DNA from: Bradyrhizobium sp. B097
GTDB lineage: Bacteria; Pseudomonadota; Alphaproteobacteria; Rhizobiales; Xanthobacteraceae
Direction of reading: 5' to 3'
Assembly: GCF_038957035.1 (NCBI RefSeq)
Contig: NZ_CP152412.1
Coordinates: 4,832,501 to 4,896,500, forward strand
Length of the DNA stretch: 64,000 nucleotides
Part shown: piece after piece, positions 41,666 through 50,190 of the stretch
Layout of the letters: each line of letters starts with the position of its first letter
Numbering within the stretch: position 1 is the stretch's first letter
The notes under the pieces: model-generated
The model's input: only the letters and a program-made list of their open reading frames with translations
Told to the model about the DNA's origin: nothing
Databases searched by the model: none
Position numbers and translations under genes: made by a program

Positions 41666-43510
41666 ATGACGCCCTCCAAACGACGCGATATTGTCCCTCA
41701 GATGAGCAACGTCAGTACCGACACCCAAGCCGCCCCGAAATTCAACGCCGAAGCCTTCGCCATGAACATCGCGCGGGCGATGGAGAGCAGCGGCCAGGCG
41801 CTGGCAGCCTATCTCAAGCCGCGCCAGACCGGGGAAGTCCGCGACAAGCCGCCGAACGAGCTCGGTGAGGTCATCAAGACCTTCAGCGTGATCGCCGAAT
41901 ACTGGCTGGCCGACAAGGAGCGCGCCTCCTCGCTGCAGATGCAGCTCGGCAAGGATTACCTCGATCTCTGGGGATCGGCCGTGCGCCGCATGGCCGGCGA
42001 AGCCGATGCCAAGCCCGCGATCGCGCCGGCCCCGCGCGACAAGCGCTTCCAGGATCCGGAGTGGAAGTCGAATCAGTTCTTCGACTTCATCCTCCAGCTT
42101 TATCTGCTGACCGCGAAATGGGCGCAGCAGCTGGTCCACGATGCCGACGGAATCGATCCGCATACCCGCAAGAAGGCCGAATTCTACGTCCAGCAGATCA
42201 CCAACGCGCTGGCGCCGTCGAATTTCGTGCTGACCAATCCGGAAGTGCTCCGCGCCACGGTCGAGACCAATGGCGACAATCTGGTCCGCGGCATGAAGAT
42301 GCTGGCCGAGGATATCGAGGCCGGCCACGGCACGCTGCGGATCCGCCAGTCCGATTCGGCCAACCTTGAGGTCGGCATCAACATGGCGACGACGCCGGGC
42401 AAGGTGATCTACCAGAACGAACTGATGCAGCTGATCCAGTATTCGCCGGCGACGGAGAACGTGCTGCGCACGCCGCTCCTGATCGTGCCGCCATGGATCA
42501 ACAAGTTCTACATCCTCGATCTGCGCCCTGAGAAATCCTACATCAAATGGTGCGTCGACCAGGGCATCACGGTGTTCGTGATCTCCTGGGTCAACCCGGA
42601 CAAGGAGCTCGGCAAGAAGACCTGGGCCGATTACATGGCCGAAGGCCCGCTCATGGCGATGGACGTAATCGAGAAGGTCACCGGCGAGATGAAGGTGCAC
42701 ACCGCCGGCTATTGCGTTGGCGGCACCATGCTCGCCTCGACGCTCGCCTATCTCGCCGAGAAGCGCCGCCAGCGCGTGACGTCGGCGACGTTCTTTGCCG
42801 CGCAGGTCGACTTCACCCACGCCGGCGACCTTCTGGTGTTCGTCGACGAGGATCAGATCTCGGCGCTGGAACGCGACATGCAGGAATCCGGCGTGCTCGA
42901 GGGCAGCAAGATGGCGATGGCCTTCAACATGCTGCGCTCGAACGACCTGATCTGGTCGTATGTCGTGAACAATTATCTGAAGGGCCAGCCGCCCTCCTCG
43001 TTCGACCTGCTGCACTGGAATTCGGACGCGACGAGGATGCCGTCGTCGAACCACTCCTACTATCTGCGCAACTGCTATCTGGAGAACCGGCTGTCGACCG
43101 GCACGATGGTGCTCGACAACACGCTGCTCGATCTGTCGAAGGTGAAGGTGCCGGTCTACAACCTCGCCGCACGCGAGGATCACATCGCGCCGGCGGAATC
43201 GGTGCTCTACGGTTCGCAGTTCTTCGGCGGCCCGGTGAGATATGTGCTGTCCGGCTCCGGCCACATCGCCGGCGTGGTCAATCCGCCCGCATCGAAGAAG
43301 TACCAGTACTGGACCAACGACAACATCAGGGACATCAAGCTCGCCGACTGGCTGAAGGGCGCCGAGGAGCACAAGGGTTCATGGTGGCCCGACTGGCGCG
43401 GCTGGCTGGAAAGCCATGATCCGGAGACGGTGCCGGCGCGCATCGTGGGCTCGAACGGGGTGTCGGCGCTCGAGGACGCTCCGGGCAGCTATGTCCGCGT
43501 CCGCGCGTAG
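41666..43510 (+). CDS. phaC: Class I poly(3-hydroxyalkanoate) synthase
   Basis: At 614 residues it polymerises hydroxyacyl-CoA into storage granules. The catalytic triad is visible: C350 in the lipase box 'HTAGYCVGGTML', D505 in 'AAREDHIAP' and H533 in 'SGSGHIAGVVNP'. The N-terminal domain ('FFDFILQLYLLTAKWAQQLV') and 'WVNPDKELGKKTWADYM' match class I enzymes. Either ATG 41666 or ATG 41702 may start translation. phaA/phaB are not adjacent. The stop codon lies in the first unit of an 18-bp tandem repeat. Confidence 0.95.
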   Translation: MTPSKRRDIVPQMSNVSTDTQAAPKFNAEAFAMNIARAMESSGQALAAYLKPRQTGEVRDKPPNELGEVIKTFSVIAEYWLADKERASSLQMQLGKDYLDLWGSAVRRMAGEADAKPAIAPAPRDKRFQDPEWKSNQFFDFILQLYLLTAKWAQQLVHDADGIDPHTRKKAEFYVQQITNALAPSNFVLTNPEVLRATVETNGDNLVRGMKMLAEDIEAGHGTLRIRQSDSANLEVGINMATTPGKVIYQNELMQLIQYSPATENVLRTPLLIVPPWINKFYILDLRPEKSYIKWCVDQGITVFVISWVNPDKELGKKTWADYMAEGPLMAMDVIEKVTGEMKVHTAGYCVGGTMLASTLAYLAEKRRQRVTSATFFAAQVDFTHAGDLLVFVDEDQISALERDMQESGVLEGSKMAMAFNMLRSNDLIWSYVVNNYLKGQPPSSFDLLHWNSDATRMPSSNHSYYLRNCYLENRLSTGTMVLDNTLLDLSKVKVPVYNLAAREDHIAPAESVLYGSQFFGGPVRYVLSGSGHIAGVVNPPASKKYQYWTNDNIRDIKLADWLKGAEEHKGSWWPDWRGWLESHDPETVPARIVGSNGVSALEDAPGSYVRVRA

Positions 43511-43558
43511 CGCCAAGTCTTCTCGTAACGTAAAGTCTTCGCGTAGCGCCAAGTCTTC
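43505..43558. repeat. 18-bp tandem repeat, three units
   Basis: GCGTAGCGCCAAGTCTTC occurs twice exactly (43505-43522 and 43541-43558), flanking a diverged unit TCGTAACGTAAAGTCTTC. The phaC stop TAG (43508-43510) is inside the first unit. The core AAGTCTTC resembles the opposite-strand core of the 15-bp repeat at 21,198. Confidence 0.88.
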
Positions 43559-43619
43559 CGCTCAGCTATAAACAGATGATCCCGACGGTCGGGAATCGAA
43601 TTGACGTGAGGGGGAGACG

Positions 43620-44018
43620 ATGACGCGCGAACTGTTCTGGCTGTCGCTGACGGTGATCCTGACCGGGCTGCTGTGGATTCCCTACATCATCAACCGCTGC
43701 CAGGTGCGCGGCCTCTCCGGCGCCATGGGCAATCCCACGCGCAACGACAAGCCACACGCGGAATGGGCCAACCGGCTGATGTTCGCCCATGACAACGCGG
43801 TCGAGAATCTCGTGATCTTCGCGCCGCTGGTCTTGATCCTCAACGCGGCCGACTATTCCACCAAATGGACGGTGCTGGCCTGCGCCGTCTATTTCTGGGC
43901 CCGCGTCGCGCATCTGATCGTCTACACGCTCGGCCTGCCAGTGTTCCGCACCCTGGCCTTCACGGTCGGCTTCATCGCCCAGGCGGTGCTGGCGCTCGCG
44001 ATCTTCAAGATCGTCTGA
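43620..44018 (+). CDS. MAPEG-family membrane protein
   Basis: One hundred thirty-two residues with four hydrophobic helices and the MAPEG pattern: 'NRLMFAHDNAVENLVIFAPL' (helix 2 with Asn/Glu-x-x-x-N type residues) and 'YFWARVAHLIVYTLGLPVFR' (helix 3-4 junction). Eukaryotic members act on glutathione and eicosanoids. Bacterial ones are mostly uncharacterised. GAGGGGGAG gives a strong ribosome site. It follows phaC after about 110 bp. Confidence 0.87.
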   Translation: MTRELFWLSLTVILTGLLWIPYIINRCQVRGLSGAMGNPTRNDKPHAEWANRLMFAHDNAVENLVIFAPLVLILNAADYSTKWTVLACAVYFWARVAHLIVYTLGLPVFRTLAFTVGFIAQAVLALAIFKIV

Positions 44019-44059
44019 GCAACACATTCGCGCCGGCGGCGGTGACGGCCGCGCCGGCG

Positions 44060-44662
44060 CTACTCCTCGCCCTTGCGCACCACGATATGCAGCATCGTCG
44101 CGGGCGCCTCGTCGAAACTCTTGATCTCGCTGGTGTCGGACGAGACCTGGACCCACGCCCCTGACGCGGCGTAGGTCGCCGCCAGCCAGTCGGCCGCGGG
44201 ATAATTGTAGTAGCGGCCGATGCTGTCGCGGCCATCGCCATGGCCGATCTTGTAGCTCGCGTAGAAGATGCCACCGGGTTTCAGCGCGCGATGGATGCGA
44301 CCGAGGATGCCGGCCAATTCGTCGCGCGGCACATGCAGCAGGCACGCGCTGGCCCAGACGCCGTCATAGGCCTCCAGGTCCTCGAGCTCATCGAACAGCA
44401 TCGCCTCGACGGGATGGTTGATGCGCCGCGCCGCGACCTCAGCCATCTCGGGGGACCCGTCGGTCGCGCGCAGCACGAAGCCCTCGGCAAGCATGACGGC
44501 GGCATGATTGCCGGCGCCGCAGCCGAGTTCGAGGATCGCGCCGCCCGGCGGCAGCAGCTTGAGAAAACCGATCAGCCGGGCGGACGGTGCTTTCGCCCAC
44601 CCGGCATAGGCCTCGGCATTGCGCCGGTAGAATTGCAGCGTGGCGTCATCCACGATGCGCAC
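44060..44662 (-). CDS. Class I SAM-dependent methyltransferase
   Basis: Two hundred residues. Motif I is 'GGAILELGCGAGNHAAVMLA', the post-I Asp is in 'LRATDGSPEMAEVAARR', 'YDGVWASACLLHVPRDEL' is motif IV, and 'IHRALKPGGIFYASYK' motif VI. It is a methyltransf_25/11 fold of unknown substrate. It begins 7 bases after the argC stop on the same strand, so it is probably cotranscribed with the arginine genes, but no functional link is evident. Confidence 0.88.
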   Translation of the reverse strand: MRIVDDATLQFYRRNAEAYAGWAKAPSARLIGFLKLLPPGGAILELGCGAGNHAAVMLAEGFVLRATDGSPEMAEVAARRINHPVEAMLFDELEDLEAYDGVWASACLLHVPRDELAGILGRIHRALKPGGIFYASYKIGHGDGRDSIGRYYNYPAADWLAATYAASGAWVQVSSDTSEIKSFDEAPATMLHIVVRKGEE

Positions 44663-44669
44663 CTCGCCG

Positions 44670-45650
44670 TCAGCTGTCGGCCAGCCCGAGCATCAGCCGC
44701 ATGTTCTGGACCGCGGCACCCGAGGCGCCCTTGCCCAGATTGTCGAGCCGGGCGACCAGCACGGCCTGGCGGTGCTTGTCGCTGGCGAAGACATAGAGCT
44801 CGAGCTGGTTGGTCTCGTTGAGCGCTTCCGGCTCGATCCGCCCGTCCTTCGCCGCTTCGTTTTGCAGCGGCATCGCCGAGACGTATTTGCTGCCGGCATA
44901 CCACTTCGCCAGAACAGCCTGCAGGTCGGCACCAGTCGGCTTGCCCGGCAGCGCATCGAGTTGCAGCGGCACCGAGACCAACATGCCTTGCCTGTAGTTG
45001 CCGACCGACGGGATGAAGATCGGCCGCCGCGTCAGATGCGAGTAAAGCTGCATCTCCGGCACGTGCTTGTGCTCGAAGCCGAGGCCATAGAGCTCGAAGG
45101 CCGGCGCCGAGCCGTCCTCGAAGCTTGCGATCATCGACTTGCCGCCGCCCGAATAGCCGCTCACCGCGTTGACGGTGACGGGATAATCCGCAGGCAGCAG
45201 GCCGGCATCGACGATCGGCCGCAGCAGCGCGATCGCGCCGGTCGGATAGCAGCCCGGATTGGAGACTTTCCGCGCGTTGCGGATCTTGTCGGCCTGGTCG
45301 GGCGCCAGTTCGGCGAAACCGTAGGCCCAGTCGGGCGCAACGCGATAGGCGGTCGAGGCATCGAGCACCTTCGGCGCCGAATTGCCCATCGTGTCGATCA
45401 GCGCGACGGTCTCCTTGGCGGCCTCGTCAGGCAGGCAGAGGATCACGAGATCCACCTCCTCCATCAGCGCACGCTTGGCGCCTGTATCCTTCCGCTTGTC
45501 GTCGGCGATGTGCTTCACCGCGACGTCACCGATCGCGTGCAGCCGCTCCTGGATGCCGAGGCCGGTGGTGCCGGACGCCCCGTCGACGAACACGGTTGCC
45601 TTGGTCGCACCGCTCTTGGTTTTCGGCTGGTTGGTCTCGGTGACGGTCAT
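44670..45650 (-). CDS. argC: N-acetyl-gamma-glutamyl-phosphate reductase, type 2 (short form)
   Basis: At 326 residues it reduces N-acetylglutamyl phosphate to the semialdehyde in arginine synthesis. The NADP motif 'VFVDGASGTTGLGIQERL' and the catalytic C134 in 'VSNPGCYPTGAIALL' are intact. 'FELYGLGFEHKHVPEMQLYS' and 'PIFIPSVGNYRQGMLV' are diagnostic of the short AGPR type 2 branch. A second argC of the other type lies 120 bp upstream. A poorly conserved hydrophilic N-terminal tail of about 17 residues precedes the fold. Confidence 0.92.
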   Translation of the reverse strand: MTVTETNQPKTKSGATKATVFVDGASGTTGLGIQERLHAIGDVAVKHIADDKRKDTGAKRALMEEVDLVILCLPDEAAKETVALIDTMGNSAPKVLDASTAYRVAPDWAYGFAELAPDQADKIRNARKVSNPGCYPTGAIALLRPIVDAGLLPADYPVTVNAVSGYSGGGKSMIASFEDGSAPAFELYGLGFEHKHVPEMQLYSHLTRRPIFIPSVGNYRQGMLVSVPLQLDALPGKPTGADLQAVLAKWYAGSKYVSAMPLQNEAAKDGRIEPEALNETNQLELYVFASDKHRQAVLVARLDNLGKGASGAAVQNMRLMLGLADS

Positions 45651-45771
45651 GGCATGCTCCTTTCGAGTTCGTTCGTTTCGTTTGCTAACACATCTGGCCG
45701 CATCTGCGCCGCCAATCCGGGGCTGTTATCGCTAGATTGAGCGCGTCCTCGTCCACGACAACAACCCCCGC

Positions 45772-46818
45772 TCACGGAAACAGCGCGATCTGCTCCAGCC
45801 CGGTGGTTTCGGGCAAGCCGAACATCAGATTCATATTCTGGATCGCCTGTCCGGCCGAACCCTTCACAAGATTATCGAGCGTCGAGAGCACGATGGCGCG
45901 GTTCTTGATCCGGTCGGCGACGACGCCGATCTGAACGTAATTCGAACCGCGCACGTTCTGCGTCTGTGGCAGCACGCCCTTCTTCGTCACATATATGAAC
46001 GGCTCGTTGGCGTAGGCCTTTTCCAGCTCGGCGCGCAAATCGTCCGGCGTAGCCCCGTTCAGCTTGACGTAGGATGTGCAGAACTCACCCCGCGCCATCG
46101 GAATGAGATGCGGGGTGAAGTTCACTGTCACAGCCGAGCCAGCGGCTGCGCCGATCTCCTGCTCGATCTCCGCCGAGTGTCGATGGCTTCCGATCGAATA
46201 GGGCGACAACCCTTCGCCGGCCTCGCTGAACAGCGTGTTCTGCTTCAGTCCGCGCCCGGCGCCGGTGACGCCCGACTTAGCGTCGATGATGATATCGTCG
46301 ACGTCGATCAGCTTTGCCTTCGCCAGCGGAACAAGCGCCAGCAGCACCGCCGTCGGATAGCAGCCGGGACAGGCCACCAGCCGCGCGGCCGTGACCTTCT
46401 CCCGATAGAGTTCGGTCAGCCCATAGACGGCCTCGTCCTGCAATTCGAGCGCCCGGTGCTCGTGGCCGTACCATTGCGCGTAGCTGTCTTTGTTGCGCAG
46501 CCGGAAATCCGCGGACATATCGAGGATCTTGATCCTGGGATTGGCTTTCAGCACCGCGGCGATGATCTCTTGCGTCGTCCCATGCGGCAGTCCGCAGAAC
46601 GCGGCATCGAGCCGCGTCCAGTCGACTTTTTCCCATTCCACGAGTTTTGGCAGGTCGAGCATGAAGAAGTGAGGAAACACCTCGCTCATCGCCTTGCCGG
46701 CATGGGTGTTAGCGGTAAGCGCGGTGATTTCAGCATTCGGGTGCCGCGCCAACAGGCGCACCGCGTCGGCGCCGGTGTAGCCGGACGCGCCTAAAATTCC
46801 GATTTTCTTCTTCGTCAT
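45772..46818 (-). CDS. argC: N-acetyl-gamma-glutamyl-phosphate reductase, type 1 (long form)
   Basis: At 348 residues it catalyses the same reaction as the neighbouring shorter enzyme but belongs to the other AGPR branch. Features are 'IGILGASGYTGADAVRLLAR' (residues 6-25), 'DMSADFRLRNK', the catalytic C153 in 'VACPGCYPTAVLLALVPL', 'DAKSGVTGAGRGL' and 'VNFTPHLIPMARGEF'. Its ATG overlaps the paiB stop (ATGA). Either isozyme could serve arginine synthesis. The long form has the more typical bacterial sequence. Confidence 0.93.
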   Translation of the reverse strand: MTKKKIGILGASGYTGADAVRLLARHPNAEITALTANTHAGKAMSEVFPHFFMLDLPKLVEWEKVDWTRLDAAFCGLPHGTTQEIIAAVLKANPRIKILDMSADFRLRNKDSYAQWYGHEHRALELQDEAVYGLTELYREKVTAARLVACPGCYPTAVLLALVPLAKAKLIDVDDIIIDAKSGVTGAGRGLKQNTLFSEAGEGLSPYSIGSHRHSAEIEQEIGAAAGSAVTVNFTPHLIPMARGEFCTSYVKLNGATPDDLRAELEKAYANEPFIYVTKKGVLPQTQNVRGSNYVQIGVVADRIKNRAIVLSTLDNLVKGSAGQAIQNMNLMFGLPETTGLEQIALFP

Positions 46819-47489
46819 TGCTCGCTCCTCGGAAGCGTAGTCATCTCGGCCTGTATCATCGCGAAAGCCTGCGGGCGCACCTCGCGCATCAAAGCCGCGA
46901 TGTTCCGGGCACCCGCTTCGGCCTGCAATGCGAGCATGTTGCCGACCGCCGCGAAATCGGTCTCAGACTTGTGCTGGTTCAGCTTGAAACTGCCCTCCAC
47001 CTCTTCCACCGTCATCTCGAAGCCCACGATGGCCTTCTTCATTGCTTCCAGCCGCGCGGCGGTCATCTTGCCCGACACCCACGGCTTTTTCGGCAGCAGC
47101 CGGTCCTCGAACTTGGCGCTCAGCACGTCGATCTGAACGGCAAGTTCCTCGTCCGACAGGGTCCGCACCGGCCCGGTCAGATGCACGGCCTGATAAAGCC
47201 AGGTCGGCACTTGATCGGGCGACACATACCAGTCCGGCGACACATAGGCATCCGCGCCGGTGACGGCCAGCAGCCAGGGGCCCCCGTGCGCCAGCTTTAC
47301 CAGCGGATTGTGACGGGCAACATGAAACAGCGCCCGCGGCGTGCCGTCGGCGGCGTAGCTCAAATAGAACGGCAGCGCGGAGGCGATCGGCTTGCCGCCG
47401 TCGCACGCGCAGACGATGCCGAAACCGCGCGCTTCCGCGAACGCAAGGCTCGCGGCGCGGTCAGGCTTGAAGGGCGGTGGCGTATACAT
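46815..47489 (-). CDS. FMN-binding negative transcriptional regulator, PaiB family
   Basis: A split-barrel flavin-binding protein of 224 residues. The start 'MYTPPPFKPDRAASLAFAEA' is a family signature, followed by 'ALPFYLSYAADGTPRALFHV' and 'NPLVKLAHGGPWLLAVTGAD'. 'AYVSPDWYVSPDQVPTWLYQ' and 'KPWVSGKM' come next, with a C-terminal 'GSFKLNQHKSETDFAAV' helix region. B. subtilis PaiB affects sporulation and protease genes, but many homologues may be oxidoreductases. Its stop overlaps the start of the type 1 argC, so the genes are cotranscribed. Confidence 0.88.
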   Translation of the reverse strand: MYTPPPFKPDRAASLAFAEARGFGIVCACDGGKPIASALPFYLSYAADGTPRALFHVARHNPLVKLAHGGPWLLAVTGADAYVSPDWYVSPDQVPTWLYQAVHLTGPVRTLSDEELAVQIDVLSAKFEDRLLPKKPWVSGKMTAARLEAMKKAIVGFEMTVEEVEGSFKLNQHKSETDFAAVGNMLALQAEAGARNIAALMREVRPQAFAMIQAEMTTLPRSEQ

Positions 47490-47702
47490 GATCGAAACTC
47501 CTGCGTGACGAAGGAGCCGCCAGATCGAACCGCGTGTCTTTTTTCAGGAGAGCGCCGCGGGAGAATATCCGGCGGCAGAGGCGATGGTCTTAAACGCGAG
47601 CGACCGCCGATACCGCGAAAATGCGGCGGCGGCGGGCGATGATGATGGTCGCGGCGTTGATCATGGGCGCGGCTATAAGGCCGCGCCCGTTTTGCGTCAA
47701 GG

Positions 47703-47828
47703 TTTGCTTTCGCAATTCCGGGGCGCGCCCTGCGCGCGAACCTCAGATGCGCAATTGCGCATCGGGGAATCCAGGGATTGCGGCGCGAGATTCCGGGCTC
47801 GATGCTAAGCATCGAGCCCGGAATGACG
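47703..47828. repeat. Palindromic repeat (TTCCGGGGCGCG family)
   Basis: Contains GGGGCGCGCCCTGCGCGCGAAC, an ATGCGCAATTGCGCAT palindrome, and a long dyad ATTCCGGGCTCGATGCT / AGCATCGAGCCCGGAAT with a 2-base centre. It shares blocks with 37,160-37,243 and the GCGCAATTGCGC core with 33,381-33,535. It separates two minus-strand genes. Confidence 0.82.
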
Positions 47829-47831
47829 AAC

Positions 47832-48821
47832 CTAAATCGACGGATTCCACGGCGCCGGCACGACGCGGTAGCCGTTGCCGTCCTTGACCACGTTGCCGAG
47901 GCCCGGGAACGGATAGTGATAGCCCTGCACCTGGAGCCGCTCCGCGACCACCATGTCGTAGATGCGGCGGCGGGTCTTCTCCGCCACGTCGCCGTCCTGG
48001 TCGAAGAACGCATGCCAGCCGGGATTGGCCGCGAACAGGTTCGGATTGTTGGTGACGTCGGACTGGATGAAGACCTTGTCCGCCCCCGAAGCCAGCACGT
48101 AGGAGGTGTGGCCCGGCGTGTGGCCGACGGTCTCGACCGAGGTCAGGCCCGGTGCGATCTCCTTGCCCCACTCGTAGGGCGTGACCTTCTTCTTCAGGCC
48201 GGCCTCGAAGATATTGCGGTTGTTCTTGAACAGGCCCTGCATGCGGCCGGCCGGCGCCCGGCTCATCTCGCCGTCATCCATCCAGAACTTCCATTCGGTC
48301 GCCGGCACCAGCACTTCGGCATTCGGGAACGCCGGCGTGCCCTCGGCCGTCAGCAGGCCGTTCACGTGGTCGGTATGGAAGTGCGAGATCACGACCATGT
48401 CGACATTCTTCGGGTCGAAGCCGGCCGCGGCGAAATTGTCGGCGAACTGGCCGCTAGCGCCCTTTGTGCTGGCTTTCGCCAGCGCGCCATTGCCGGTGTC
48501 GATCACGACCAGCTTGCCGCCGGTGTTGAGCACGAGCGGCGCGTACCAGATCGACACCAAGTCGCGCGGCATGAAGGCCTTCTCCAGCGCCGCGTTGATA
48601 TCGTCCCGCTTCGCATTCGGGATGAAGGAATCTTCCAGCTTGAAGACATTCTTGCCGTCCGACACCGCGGTGACCAGCATGTCGCCGACCTTGTAGCGAT
48701 AGAAGCCGGGCGCCTGCTTGTCGGCGGCGGGCGCTGCGGCTACCGCGGGAACGGCGGGCAACAACGGTGCGGCGGCGATGCCGGCAGCGCCTGCGAGAGC
48801 GTGGCGTCGTGTCAGTTCCAT
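47832..48821 (-). CDS. Exported metallo-beta-lactamase-fold hydrolase
   Basis: Three hundred twenty-nine residues. A twin-arginine signal 'TRRHALAGAAGIAAAPLLPA' indicates Tat export, so the metal is probably inserted in the cytoplasm. The fold motifs are 'LVVIDTGNG', the zinc ligands in 'VISHFHTDHVNGLL', 'GHTPGHTSYVLASG' and 'FIQSDVTNNPNLFA'. It resembles quorum-quenching or alkylsulfatase-type MBL enzymes at low similarity, so the substrate is unknown. GGGAGGACATCAG gives a good ribosome site for ATG 48821. Confidence 0.88.
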   Translation of the reverse strand: MELTRRHALAGAAGIAAAPLLPAVPAVAAAPAADKQAPGFYRYKVGDMLVTAVSDGKNVFKLEDSFIPNAKRDDINAALEKAFMPRDLVSIWYAPLVLNTGGKLVVIDTGNGALAKASTKGASGQFADNFAAAGFDPKNVDMVVISHFHTDHVNGLLTAEGTPAFPNAEVLVPATEWKFWMDDGEMSRAPAGRMQGLFKNNRNIFEAGLKKKVTPYEWGKEIAPGLTSVETVGHTPGHTSYVLASGADKVFIQSDVTNNPNLFAANPGWHAFFDQDGDVAEKTRRRIYDMVVAERLQVQGYHYPFPGLGNVVKDGNGYRVVPAPWNPSI

Positions 48822-48974
48822 CTGATGTCCTCCCAGTGTAACAATGCTGCGCCCGGCGGAGCCGCGTCCGCCGCGGTGAGTTTTGCTCAGCGTTTTGACA
48901 GTCGTGCGAAGACGGTTGTGCAAGCAATTGTTCTTCCGCCTAACCCCTGCATCGTAGCGATATTCCTGAAGTCG

Positions 48975-49505
48975 TTACACCGCCCGCCACATCCACTCGA
49001 CGACCTGGCCGATGACGTCGCCGAACAGCAGCAGCGCGGCCGACCAGACCAGCGCCGAGACGAAATTGGCGATCTGGAATTGCCAGTACGACATCTCGAA
49101 AATGCCGGCGGCAAGCGGCACCGAGGCGCGCAGCGGGCCGAAGAAACGGCCGATGAAGATGCTGGGCACGCCCCAGGTCTTCACGAAGGCCTCGCCGCGC
49201 GGCAGGATCTCCGGATAGCGCGACAGCGGCCACATCTGCGCGACCTGCTCCTTGTAGCGATAGCCGAACCAGTAGGAGACCCAGTCGCCGAGCGCGGCGC
49301 CGATGCCGCCCGCGATCCAGATCGGCCAGAAACTGATCCCGCTGACGCCGATCAGGGCGCCGATCGCGACCAGCGCACCCCAGGCGGGCACCAGCAACGA
49401 GATGAAGGCGAGCGATTCAGCGAACGCCAGCAGCATGACGATCGGAGCGGCCCAGGCCTGGTGATGGCGGACGAATTCGGCCAGGGCCCGCGCAAAGTCT
49501 TCCAT
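48975..49505 (-). CDS. DedA-family membrane protein
   Basis: One hundred seventy-six residues with five hydrophobic stretches including re-entrant loops. 'LAFAESLAFISLLVPAWGAL' with the conserved acidic residue, 'GGIGAALGDWVSYWFGYRYK' (the GxxxGDxxxYxxGR-like motif) and 'GRFFGPLRASVPLAAGIFEM' (F-x-R-x-x-P region) are present. Members act in lipid scrambling and membrane-potential maintenance. The start was taken at ATG 49505, as a longer frame to 49601 lacks a ribosome site. Confidence 0.88.
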   Translation of the reverse strand: MEDFARALAEFVRHHQAWAAPIVMLLAFAESLAFISLLVPAWGALVAIGALIGVSGISFWPIWIAGGIGAALGDWVSYWFGYRYKEQVAQMWPLSRYPEILPRGEAFVKTWGVPSIFIGRFFGPLRASVPLAAGIFEMSYWQFQIANFVSALVWSAALLLFGDVIGQVVEWMWRAV

Positions 49506-49693
49506 CTCGTCGAGTGCCCTCCGCTGCGTTGAAAACTGAATGAACCTTTGTAGCGGCACACAGCCTAAGAACAGGTAAGCCAGCCCATTGCGTGACATCA
49601 AGTCACAAAGGCGGGGATCAAACGTGATTTCCGGTAAGGCCCCTGCGGTCCGGGCTGGCTGGCACCTCCCTCATAAGAAAAAGGAATCACTGG

Positions 49694-50062
49694 ATGATCG
49701 GGTCACTGATGATGTGCGTCGGCGTTCTCGTCTTGTTGTTCGGAATGCTCGCGGGCATCGCCATGGGTATCCAGCACGACTTCACGTTGGGGCCGGCGCA
49801 TGCGCATCTCAATCTCGTCGGCGGCGTGCTGCTGTTCCTGTTCGGCCTGTACTACCGGCTGGTGCCGGCGGCAGGAACCATGTTGCTCGCCAGGATCCAG
49901 GGCTGGCTGCATATCGTCGGCGGCATCCTGTTTCCGGCTGGCGTTGCCGCCGTGTTGCTGAAGGGTCCGGCGTTCGAGGCGGCGCCGATCGTGGGATCGC
50001 TGATGGTGGTCGCCGCCATGGCCCTGTTCACGGTCGTTGTATTCCGCACCGCGCGGGCGTAA
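49694..50062 (+). CDS. Small membrane protein with HAHLN motif
   Basis: One hundred twenty-two residues and four transmembrane helices. 'GPAHAHLNLVGGVLLFLFGL' carries a His-x-His-x-Asn motif that also occurs in cytochrome oxidase subunit I-like and NnrS-like membrane proteins, suggesting metal or heme coordination. The protein is too short for an oxidase. AAGGAATCACTGG precedes ATG 49694. The function is unknown. Confidence 0.72.
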   Translation: MIGSLMMCVGVLVLLFGMLAGIAMGIQHDFTLGPAHAHLNLVGGVLLFLFGLYYRLVPAAGTMLLARIQGWLHIVGGILFPAGVAAVLLKGPAFEAAPIVGSLMVVAAMALFTVVVFRTARA

Positions 50063-50190
50063 TCGCAGGCTCCTATCTACACAGGCGGCCGGGCCCTCAC
50101 GGCGCGGCCGCCCCCATTTGGCAGCCCATCCGTGGCATAGTCAGAGCAACCGATTCGCTGCGCCCAGATCGGCGCACCACTTGAAAAACC

